From NCBI GenBank assembly GCA_019237945.1, contig JAFAOG010000590.1, positions 1-33,703 on the forward strand: a stretch of 33,703 bases of DNA, written 5' to 3'. The translations under genes and the position numbers were made by a program. A model generated the notes under the pieces. It did no database searches and was not told the DNA's origin. It worked only from the letters and a program-made list of their open reading frames with translations. This document shows, one piece after another, positions 1 to 7,050 of the stretch (position 1 is the first letter of the stretch; each line of letters opens with the position of its first letter). This stretch comes from Deltaproteobacteria bacterium. Its GTDB lineage: Bacteria > Myxococcota_A > Polyangia > Haliangiales > Haliangiaceae.

Positions 1-1
1 G

Positions 2-658
2 AAGGCCGGCGAAGGCGCCGACACCAAGGAGCTGCGCCCCGAGCTGCTGCGCCTGGTCGCCGGTGAGGGCAAGGACGAGGCGCTGATCAAGGAAGCGACC
101 GCGCTCGCGTGGAAGTGGCTCGACGATCACAAGGCGGTCCAGCCCGAGCTCGTCGGCACCGTGCTCCACATCGCCGCGCGCTACGGCGATCAGAAGCTGT
201 TCGACCGGATCCACAAGGACGCGCTCGCCGCGAAGGACCGCACCGAACGCGTGCGTCTCATTCGCGCGCTCGGCAGCTTCAGCGATCCCGCGATCGTCAA
301 GCAGGCGCTCGCGATCGCGCTGACGAACGAGTTCGAGCTGCGCGAGGCATCGGGGCTGCTCCAGGGCGGCATGCAGGATCCGCGGACGCGCGAGCTGACG
401 TTCACGTTCGTCAAGGACCACTTCGACGACATCGAGGCGAAGCTGCCGCCGATGTTCCGCCCGTACATGGCCTACTTCGCGGTCGGCCTGTGCGATGACT
501 CGCGCACCGCCGAGATCAAGGGCTTCCTCGAGCCGCGCATGAAGAAGCTCGACGGCGGCGAGCACGCGCTCGCGCAGGCGATGGAGCAGCTGTCGCTGTG
601 CTCCGCGCAGCGCAAGGCGCAGACGCCCGCGGTCGCCGCGTTCTTCGCGAAGCAGTAG
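2..658 (+). CDS. M1 family aminopeptidase, C-terminal part (5' truncated by window)
   Basis: The frame is open from base 2 to the TAG at 656-658 with no convincing start, so the gene begins upstream of the window. The visible 218 residues are helical-repeat protein matching the ERAP1-like C-terminal domain of M1 zinc aminopeptidases of the puromycin-sensitive/PepN type. Family-like segments are LHIAARYGD, FDRIHKDAL, LGSFSDPAI, a stretch around MFRPYMAYF, and ARMKK-like basic residues before a final helix ending FFAKQ. This domain caps the active-site cleft; the catalytic HExxH domain lies outside the window. The family removes N-terminal residues from peptides, usually in the cytoplasm. It converges with the regulator gene at 661, and only 2 bp separate the stop codons. 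It is a different subtype from the second M1 enzyme at 11747, which has a HEAT-repeat tail. Family is fairly certain; substrate is unknown. Confidence 0.85.
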   Translation, partial: KAGEGADTKELRPELLRLVAGEGKDEALIKEATALAWKWLDDHKAVQPELVGTVLHIAARYGDQKLFDRIHKDALAAKDRTERVRLIRALGSFSDPAIVKQALAIALTNEFELREASGLLQGGMQDPRTRELTFTFVKDHFDDIEAKLPPMFRPYMAYFAVGLCDDSRTAEIKGFLEPRMKKLDGGEHALAQAMEQLSLCSAQRKAQTPAVAAFFAKQ

Positions 659-660
659 CG

Positions 661-3600
661 CTAGCGCGGGATCACGAACAGGAAGTCGCGCGGCGGGACG
701 AAGCGGTAGCCATCCTCGGTGACGCGGATGATCTCCGAGCCGTCCTCGCCGAGCAGGCGGCGGATGCGCATGATGTTCGTGAACAGCGCAGCGTCGTGGC
801 GCAGCGGGTGGTACTCGACGTTCCACACCGCCTGCACGATCGCTTCCTTCGAGAACACCTTGCCCGGCGCGGATGCGAACAGGAACAGCAGGCGCTTGAG
901 CAGCGAGCGGCGGCGGAGGTCGGCGAGCTCGGCGCCGTGGCGCCAGATCACCTCGCGCACGCCGTCGACCGCGAGCGCGCGCGCGGGGAGGCGAAGGATC
1001 TCGGGGTTCGCGTCGGCGACGTCGGAGGGCACGCCCTCGGCATCGATCACGCGGAACGGCCGCTGCGCGGTGAGGCCGAGGTCGGTCAGCAGGCGGGCCG
1101 CGCCTTCGATCGCCGACGTCGCCATGGTCGCCGCCGACGGAGCCGACGGATCGGCGACCGCCTCGCTGCCGCTGATCGCATCGAGCGCGGCGTGCGCGAC
1201 GAGGCGTTCGACCGGCAGGCCGGCGTGGAGCGCGAGCTCCGAGGCATCGCGCGCGTACGAGACGGCGCTCGAGGCGTCGTCATCGTCCCGGGCGAGCGCC
1301 GATAGCGCGAGCAGCGCGTGGACGCGGACGCGGATCAGACCGGCGGCGGCGGCTTCACGGGCGGCGCGGGTCGCGGCCGCGCGGGCATTGCCGCGATCGC
1401 CGCGGGCGAGCTCGAGGCGGGCGACGATCACGAGCCCCGAGGCGAGCTCGATCGTGCGGTGGGCACGCTCGGCGAGCACGGCGGTGTCGCGGGCGATCTC
1501 GAGCGCGAGCCCGACGTCGCCAGCGGCGAGCGCAACCTCGGCAGCCGCGAGGCGGCGGTCGAGCTCGTCGCGCGACTCGGCGCCGGCATTCTGCGCGAGC
1601 TCGATCGCACCGGCGCGCTGGCCGGAGAGCGCGCGAGCGGTCGCGAGCAGGACGGAGACGTGGGCGCCGGCGCTCGCGTCGAGCGCGTGCGAGCCGTGCA
1701 GCTCCTCGAGGCGCGGCAGCGCGGCGTCGAGGCGGAGCTCCATCAGATCGATCGCGGCGACGACGGCGGAGCCGCGCGCGGCGAGGTGGCCGAGCTCGCG
1801 GCGCACCGACGAGGCAAGCGCGGCGGAGGCAAGCTCGGCGGCGAGCGCCGGCTGACCGCGCAGGATCTCGAGCTCCGCGAGATCGAGCTCGGCGCGCAGT
1901 GCACCCAGCTCGTCGCCGCGTTCGCGACGCGCGCGCACGAGATCGGCGAGCAGCGAGGCGGCTCCGGCGGAATCACCACGGCGGCGCGACACCAGCGCGC
2001 GGGCCGCGAGCACTTCATCAGCGACCGCGACGGCATCGAGATCGCGCGCGACGGCATCCGCCGCCTCGAGCGCGGTCGCGGCCTCGACGAGCCGGCCTTC
2101 GCGAGCGAGCCCGACGGCGCGGCGCGCGTCGACGATCGCCGACAGCTCGCTCGCCTCGAGGCACACCGGGACCGACTTGCAGGCGCCGTGGGCGCGCGCG
2201 AGGGCGGAGCGCATTGCGGCGACGCGGCCGGCGTACTCGTCACAGCGCGCGGCGGCAAGGTGAACGCGCGCGCGGGCAAGCGGCTCGGCCTGCGAGATGT
2301 CACCGAGCGAGCCGAGGTGCGCGATCGCGGTCTCCGGCTTGCCGGCGAGCAGCTCGAGCTCGGCGAGCATCGCGACGGCGCGCGAACGTTCGCTCGCATC
2401 CGGCGATCCGACGAGGCTCTGCAGCGCGCGGCGCGCACCGGCGACGTCGCCCGAGGCGAGCGTCAGCTCGGCATGGAGCAGCGGCGAGACCGCGCCCGGA
2501 GACGCGGCCGCGCGCTCGAACGCTTCGGTGTAGCGACCGCCGCGCACGGCGATCTCGATGCGCAGGGCGCTGAGGGCGCGGGCGCGCTCGGCGTCGAGCG
2601 GCACGGCGACGATCTGCGCCTGGCCGGTCTCGGCGACGTGCCCGCCGGTCATCCGCTTGGGACGCGGGCGATCGCCGAGCGCGTCGAGCAGCGCCTCGAA
2701 CTCGCCGGCGCCGCCGCTGCGCGCAGAGAGCTCGCGATCGGCGAGCAGCACGTCGGCCGCGCGATCGCGATCGCCCGACGCGAGCCAGTGCCAGCACACC
2801 TCGCGCACGCGCGTGATCTGATCCATCGAGCCGAGCGCACCATCGTCGCCGGCCTGCCACGCCAGGCGCGGGCCACTCGCGGTCGCCGCCGTGCTCGCGA
2901 CGAGCTCCGCCGCCGCGGCGCTGAGCCGCTGCTTGACGTCGTAATCGAGCTGCGCGAGCACGTCGACGCGCACGACCTCGTGCAGCACGACGCGGCCATC
3001 GCCAACGGCGTCGACGAGCTGGCGCGCGATCAGGCTCGTCAGCGCCGCCTCGACCTCGACGCCGGGCGCGAGCGCCGACACCGCCGCCGGAGCCACCGGC
3101 TGGCGAAGGATCGCGAGCGCCTGGATCGCGGCGCGCGCGGGAGGCTCGAGCTGGCTGATCTCCCACGCGCCGGCGCCAAAGCGAGCGCGCGCGTATTCGC
3201 GACGCAGGCCGAGAGGCACGCCGCGCGTCCGCGAGAACGCCGCGTCCCAGCCTTCGGCCTCGCCGAACGACTCCTCGAGGTGGTTCCACAGCGTGCTCGC
3301 GCTGTCGATGTCGAGGCCGGAGAGCTCGACCTCGGCGATGTTCGCGCCGACCGCCGCCGCGAGCGGATCGCGGCCGACGACCATCACGCGGCCGAGCGCC
3401 GTCGGTCCGAGCAACAGCGGCGAGAGCAGGCTCGTCGCCTCGTCGATGCGGAGGTGCTGGATGTCGTCGATCACGAGCACGCGTGCCTGCTGGGCGAGCG
3501 TCTGGGCGAGCGTGCCCGGCACGCAGCGCAGCGCACGCTCGGCGCGGGACCGCAGCGCGCTCGCGCGGTCGCCCGGGTAGCACTCGATGATCGTGCACGG

Positions 3601-3789
3601 CACGCCGAGGGTCGGAGCGAGCTCGCTCACCAGGCGGGTCTTGCCGGATCCGAGCGGGCCATGCAGCGAGACGAGCGACACCACCGCGAGGTGCTGCTTG
3701 AGCTCGGCAAGCTCGTGCTGCCTGCCGACGAACGGCACCGGACCAAGGGGGGTCATGGGGTTCGTGATCTTCGCGTTTCGTCGCCGCAT
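661..3789 (-). CDS. STAND-type ATPase/TPR regulator with C-terminal OmpR-like winged helix
   Basis: A large (1042 aa) predicted cytoplasmic transcription regulator. Residues 20-30 read FVGRQHELAEL, the usual entry to an AAA/NB-ARC signal-transduction ATPase. The Walker A loop GPLGSGKT is at 44-51 and a Walker B-like strand VLVIDD at about 104-109. The middle (about 330-900) is Ala/Arg/Leu-rich helical repeat resembling TPRs. The last ~85 residues form an OmpR/PhoB-type winged helix, with KVFSKEAIVQAVW, a recognition-helix region and a wing ending EDGYRFVPP. In SARP/AfsR regulators this domain is normally N-terminal, so the order here is reversed. A second ATG at residue 12 (base 3756) is an alternative start; neither has a strong Shine-Dalgarno. 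Family knowledge suggests ATP-dependent multimerisation in response to an unknown ligand. Target genes cannot be deduced. It is last in a minus-strand run, 209 bp after a lipoprotein gene. Confidence 0.8.
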   Translation of the reverse strand: MRRRNAKITNPMTPLGPVPFVGRQHELAELKQHLAVVSLVSLHGPLGSGKTRLVSELAPTLGVPCTIIECYPGDRASALRSRAERALRCVPGTLAQTLAQQARVLVIDDIQHLRIDEATSLLSPLLLGPTALGRVMVVGRDPLAAAVGANIAEVELSGLDIDSASTLWNHLEESFGEAEGWDAAFSRTRGVPLGLRREYARARFGAGAWEISQLEPPARAAIQALAILRQPVAPAAVSALAPGVEVEAALTSLIARQLVDAVGDGRVVLHEVVRVDVLAQLDYDVKQRLSAAAAELVASTAATASGPRLAWQAGDDGALGSMDQITRVREVCWHWLASGDRDRAADVLLADRELSARSGGAGEFEALLDALGDRPRPKRMTGGHVAETGQAQIVAVPLDAERARALSALRIEIAVRGGRYTEAFERAAASPGAVSPLLHAELTLASGDVAGARRALQSLVGSPDASERSRAVAMLAELELLAGKPETAIAHLGSLGDISQAEPLARARVHLAAARCDEYAGRVAAMRSALARAHGACKSVPVCLEASELSAIVDARRAVGLAREGRLVEAATALEAADAVARDLDAVAVADEVLAARALVSRRRGDSAGAASLLADLVRARRERGDELGALRAELDLAELEILRGQPALAAELASAALASSVRRELGHLAARGSAVVAAIDLMELRLDAALPRLEELHGSHALDASAGAHVSVLLATARALSGQRAGAIELAQNAGAESRDELDRRLAAAEVALAAGDVGLALEIARDTAVLAERAHRTIELASGLVIVARLELARGDRGNARAAATRAAREAAAAGLIRVRVHALLALSALARDDDDASSAVSYARDASELALHAGLPVERLVAHAALDAISGSEAVADPSAPSAATMATSAIEGAARLLTDLGLTAQRPFRVIDAEGVPSDVADANPEILRLPARALAVDGVREVIWRHGAELADLRRRSLLKRLLFLFASAPGKVFSKEAIVQAVWNVEYHPLRHDAALFTNIMRIRRLLGEDGSEIIRVTEDGYRFVPPRDFLFVIPR

Positions 3790-3998
3790 AGGGATGGCGG
3801 CAGACGTGTCAGCAAGGGGTGCGCCACGATCGCACGGAGATCGGTGTTAGCGGAAGTGCGCGGCAAGCCTGCGTGCGTCCGTGAATTTTGTAGCCTGGCT
3901 TCCAGCGATCACATGACGTGATGCGGCAGCATCGCGGTCCGAGCGTCGCAACAGGGGTGACGGCTCCCGGATGTGGGGTCAGCACGTGCCAGCCAGAG

Positions 3999-4790
3999 TC
4001 AGTCGCCGCGCACGACGGCGACCGTGTTGTTCGAGCCCGCGAGCACGTCGAGATCGATCTCCGGCCAGCGCAGCCCTGCACCCGAGAACGTGATGTGCGT
4101 GGGGCCCGCGACCGCGTTCGCGCAGAACACCACGGGGAACGGATCCGAGGTCGCGCTCGCGTTCGGGTCCGGGTGGCCGTTCATGTCGATGTAGCCGAGC
4201 TGCGCGGGCGGCGGCGTGACGGTCACCGAGACGCCGGCGACGCCGTTTCCGGCGCAGTCGACCGGTTCGATGTTGAGCGAGCCGGCCGCGGCGTCCTCGG
4301 TGATGCCCGTCGATTGATACACGAGCGTCATGGCGCCGCTGTTCCAGACCGGCGCATCCGGCCCGACGATGTACGCCGTCGTCGGCGAGCCGACGAGATC
4401 GCGGGTCAGCGGGCCGTCGAGCCAGACCGTCGTCGTGAACACGGCCGCGTCGTTCGTGTTCGTGAACGCGAGCTTCCCGGGCAATGGCGCGCCATGCGTC
4501 GGGATCGACAGGCTGTAAGCGCCCTGTGCGTTGGCGGTCGCGCTCGGCTCGCTCGCGGTGCCGTCGACGAGCGTCGCGGTCGCGCCCGGGATCGGCGTCG
4601 TCGTCGTGAAGCTCGTGTAGCGGAACACGGTGCCGGAGATCGTCAGCGTCGGCGGCGGCACCGCCGGGTCGTTGCAGCGGGGCCGCGCGGCATCGATCTC
4701 GACGCCGACGGCATCGGACGTCGCATCCGTGCGCGCACCGAAACCGATGCGCCCACAGCCGACGGCGACGAGCGCCAACATCACGCGCAT
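3999..4790 (-). CDS. Predicted lipoprotein with carboxypeptidase-regulatory-like beta domain
   Basis: 263 aa. The N-terminus MRVMLALVAVGC is a very short lipoprotein signal with Cys12 as the likely lipidated residue, followed by GRIGFG. This Cys-G-R-I-G-F pattern recurs in myxobacterial lipoproteins, from memory. The mature part is Thr/Ala/Gly-rich and beta-like: LTISGTVFRY, PIPGATATLVDG and AQGAYSLSIP resemble a CarboxypepD_reg/Ig-like fold, and a second half (VAGVSVTVTPPP, SGAGLRWPEIDLDV) looks like another beta domain. It is therefore probably a surface or periplasmic lipid-anchored binding or structural protein. It starts 17 bp after the stop of the secretion-type ATPase gene, so the two are probably co-transcribed. 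Nothing in the sequence ties it to secretion. Function unknown. Confidence 0.7.
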   Translation of the reverse strand: MRVMLALVAVGCGRIGFGARTDATSDAVGVEIDAARPRCNDPAVPPPTLTISGTVFRYTSFTTTTPIPGATATLVDGTASEPSATANAQGAYSLSIPTHGAPLPGKLAFTNTNDAAVFTTTVWLDGPLTRDLVGSPTTAYIVGPDAPVWNSGAMTLVYQSTGITEDAAAGSLNIEPVDCAGNGVAGVSVTVTPPPAQLGYIDMNGHPDPNASATSDPFPVVFCANAVAGPTHITFSGAGLRWPEIDLDVLAGSNNTVAVVRGD

Positions 4791-4807
4791 CGGAACAAGT
4801 GTAGCGC

Positions 4808-6337
4808 CTAGCGGGCGAGCGCGGCCAGTTGTGCGAGGGCGGCGTCCCAGTCGGCGGGCTCGTCGCGGCGCTGGCGCAGCAGCTTCTCGATCGCGGGGTA
4901 CGCGGCGACGGCGGCATCGACCTGGCGGTCGCGGCCCGTCTGATATGCCCCGAGCGTGATCAGGTCGCGGTGCTCTTCATAGATCGCGAGCAGCGCGCGG
5001 ATCTTGGCCGCGGCCGCCGCATGCTGCGCGTCGACGAGGCGCGGCATCACGCGCGACACGCTGGCGACGACATCGACCGGCGGGAAGTGACCGCGCTGCG
5101 CGAGCCGGCGATCGAGCACGACGTGGCCGTCGAGCAGGCCACGGACCTCGTCGGCAACCGGCTCGTCGAGGTCGTTGCCGGCGACGAGCACGGTGTAGAG
5201 CGCGGTGATCGAGCCCGTGCGCGTCGCCCCTGCCCGCTCGACGAGCCTCGGCAGCAGCGCGAACACGCTCGGCGGGTAGCCGTGGCGCGCGACCGGCTCG
5301 CCCGCCGACAGCCCGACCTCGCGCTGCGCCCGCGCAACGCGCGTCAGCGAGTCGACGAGCAGCAGCACGTTGGCGCCGCGCTTGTCGCGGAACCACTCGG
5401 CGGCCGCGGTGGCCGTGTGCACCGCCTTGAGCCGCGCGAGCGGCGGGGCATCGCTCGTCGCACACACGACGACGGTGCGCGCGCGCGCCGGTGCGAGCTC
5501 GTCGCCGAGCAGCTCGCCGACCTCGCGGCCGCGCTCACCGACGAGACACACGACGATCACGTCGGCCTGCGCGTTGCGCGCGATCTGGCCGAGCAGCGTC
5601 GACTTGCCGACGCCCGCCGCGCTGAACAGGCCGACGCGCTGGCCGCGGCCGAGCGTCAGCATCGCGTCGAGCACGCGCACGCCGGTCGGCAGCACGGCCT
5701 CGATCCGCGGCCGCTCGAGAGGCGGAGGCGCGGCGCGCTCGACGGCCCAGCGTTCGCCCGCGAGCAACGGGCCGCCGTCGATCGGCTGGCCGAGCCCGTC
5801 GAGCACGCGCCCGAGCAGGTCATCCCCGGCGCGCATCGCGAGCCCCTCGCCGGTGCGCCACACGCGCGAGGCCGGCGCGACCCCCGCGAGCTCGCCGAGC
5901 GGCAGCAGCACCGCCTGCTCGCCGCGAAATCCGACGACCTCCGCCGGCAGCGGCGCGCCGCCCCGGCGATCGATCCGCACGACCTCGCCGAGCGCGACGC
6001 CCGCGACGCTCGCGCGCACGACCAACCCGACGACCTCGTCGACCTTGCCCGCGGCCGCGTCGGCATCGGTGATCGACTCGACGCCCGCAATCGGCGTCTC
6101 GCTCAGCGCGGCGTGCTTGCCGGTATCGCGCGCACCACGCACGAGCTCGTTCGCGAGCACGCGGGCATCGTCGCGCAGCTTCATCGCCTCGGCCGCCGCG
6201 GCGGCGATGATCCGCTGAGCCTCGGCATGCGCCTGCGAGGTCACGCGTTCGGCATCGGCACGCGCCTCGTCGACGAGCTGCTGCGCGAGCGTCCGCGCGT
6301 CGTGCTCGTCACCCCCGATGACGCGCCCCGGCTTCAT
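4808..6337 (-). CDS. FliI/SctN-family secretion ATPase with stator-like N-terminal helix
   Basis: 509 aa and complete for the flagellar/type III secretion ATPase family. Residues about 95-170 form the N-terminal beta-barrel domain. The ATPase core carries Walker A SAAGVGKST (239-247), the catalytic glutamate in LVGERG (Glu268), Walker B LLLVDS (325-330) and the family block GYPPSVFALLPRL (353-365). The GER, DSLTR and QRE motifs distinguish it from F1-ATPase beta and Rho. Unusually, residues 1-75 are a long Ala/Glu/Arg amphipathic helix (QQLVDEARADAERV..., AEAQRIIAAAAAEAMKL) of the kind found in FliH/SctL or ATP synthase b subunits. The stator segment thus appears fused to the ATPase. No other recognisable export-apparatus gene is in the window, apart possibly from the protein at 6371-7003 just upstream (33 bp). 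It should energise export of unfolded substrates at the inner membrane. Whether it serves a flagellum, an injectisome or something else cannot be told. Confidence 0.9.
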   Translation of the reverse strand: MKPGRVIGGDEHDARTLAQQLVDEARADAERVTSQAHAEAQRIIAAAAAEAMKLRDDARVLANELVRGARDTGKHAALSETPIAGVESITDADAAAGKVDEVVGLVVRASVAGVALGEVVRIDRRGGAPLPAEVVGFRGEQAVLLPLGELAGVAPASRVWRTGEGLAMRAGDDLLGRVLDGLGQPIDGGPLLAGERWAVERAAPPPLERPRIEAVLPTGVRVLDAMLTLGRGQRVGLFSAAGVGKSTLLGQIARNAQADVIVVCLVGERGREVGELLGDELAPARARTVVVCATSDAPPLARLKAVHTATAAAEWFRDKRGANVLLLVDSLTRVARAQREVGLSAGEPVARHGYPPSVFALLPRLVERAGATRTGSITALYTVLVAGNDLDEPVADEVRGLLDGHVVLDRRLAQRGHFPPVDVVASVSRVMPRLVDAQHAAAAAKIRALLAIYEEHRDLITLGAYQTGRDRQVDAAVAAYPAIEKLLRQRRDEPADWDAALAQLAALAR

Positions 6338-6370
6338 GCCCCGAGAATATCACGCTCGCGCAGCGGCCCT

Positions 6371-7003
6371 TCAGGCGAGTAACGCAGGCCAGACGGGCAC
6401 ATCCGCGACGGCGCGAACCGCGACGAGCTGGTCGTGCACCAGCAGGCCGACTGGGCGCGGCAACCGCACCGCGAGCTGATGCGCGGCGAGCGACGACAGG
6501 CGCGGCGCGAGCGTGCGCGCGGCGATCATCACGTGCATCAGCTCGTCCTTCGCGATGCCGGTGCACCGCGCGATCGCGGCGCGCTGCGACGTGCCGGCGA
6601 ACCGCTTCGACGCGCCGGTCATCGCGAACGCGAGCTGATCGGCGCCGAGCCGGTCGAGCCACGCGACGAGCGCCGCGACCGGCGCGGTCGGCACGCCATC
6701 GACGAGCTTCCACGCGGCGTGGGCCCCGACGATCGCGGCGAGCGCCGGCTCGACGATCATCGGCGGCAGGTGCGCGGTCGCGCTGCGTGCGAGCCACACG
6801 TCGACCGGAGATGCGGCCGTGCCGGCGACGACATCCCGCGCCCGCGCGGGCAGCCCGGCGAGGCCGTCCTCGATCCATGTCGCGTGAACGGCCCGCAGGC
6901 CCGGCGGCACCGGCGCGCGCCACATCGCGAGCGCGCGGGCGCGGTCGAGCTGGCTGGCGCCCACGTCGACGAGGCCGAGGTCGACCTGGGGACGCTTTCT
7001 CAC
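6371..7003 (-). CDS. Uncharacterised protein upstream of secretion ATPase (SctK-like? tentative)
   Basis: The open frame gives up to 210 aa from a GTG at 7003, which lies inside the perfect palindrome at 6986-7049. Exactly six codons (V-R-K-R-P-Q) would come from the palindrome. The next in-frame ATG is at 6925 (residue 27). The reading frame is stopped inside the palindrome loop, so the gene cannot start farther upstream. The product is Ala/Leu/Arg-rich, has no membrane segment or signal peptide, and looks all-helical. Segments such as VHATWIEDGLAGLPA and HQLAVRLPRPVG, the length near 200 aa and its position 33 bp before a FliI/SctN ATPase vaguely recall SctK/OrgA accessory proteins of type III secretion sorting platforms. 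I would not assert this without a profile search. It is likely co-transcribed with the ATPase. Confidence 0.6.
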   Translation of the reverse strand: MRKRPQVDLGLVDVGASQLDRARALAMWRAPVPPGLRAVHATWIEDGLAGLPARARDVVAGTAASPVDVWLARSATAHLPPMIVEPALAAIVGAHAAWKLVDGVPTAPVAALVAWLDRLGADQLAFAMTGASKRFAGTSQRAAIARCTGIAKDELMHVMIAARTLAPRLSSLAAHQLAVRLPRPVGLLVHDQLVAVRAVADVPVWPALLA

Positions 7004-7049
7004 TTCGCAACTGTAAATCTACAGTTGCGAAGTGAGAAAGCGTCCCCAG
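6986..7049. repeat. Perfect 30-bp inverted repeat with 4-nt loop
   Basis: Left arm 6986-7015 begins CTGGGGACGCTTTCTCACTT. The loop is AATC (7016-7019). The right arm 7020-7049 is its exact reverse complement, with no mismatch over 30 bp. The arms are much richer in A+T than the flanking genes. The element ends one base before the stop codon of the acyl-CoA ligase gene (7051-7053) and runs into the 5' end of the next minus-strand gene. A palindrome this long and perfect is usually a recent or maintained REP/MITE-type element or the terminus of a small transposon; it could also fold as an RNA hairpin between the two genes. There is no transposase nearby and no target-site duplication I can point to. 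Confidence 0.95.
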
Positions 7050-7050
7050 C

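Noticed and set aside
1318-3921. An 867-residue open frame on the plus strand opposite the regulator gene
   Set aside because: Arg/Ala/Glu-rich translation typical of the complementary strand of a GC-rich gene; the minus-strand product has clear Walker and winged-helix motifs.
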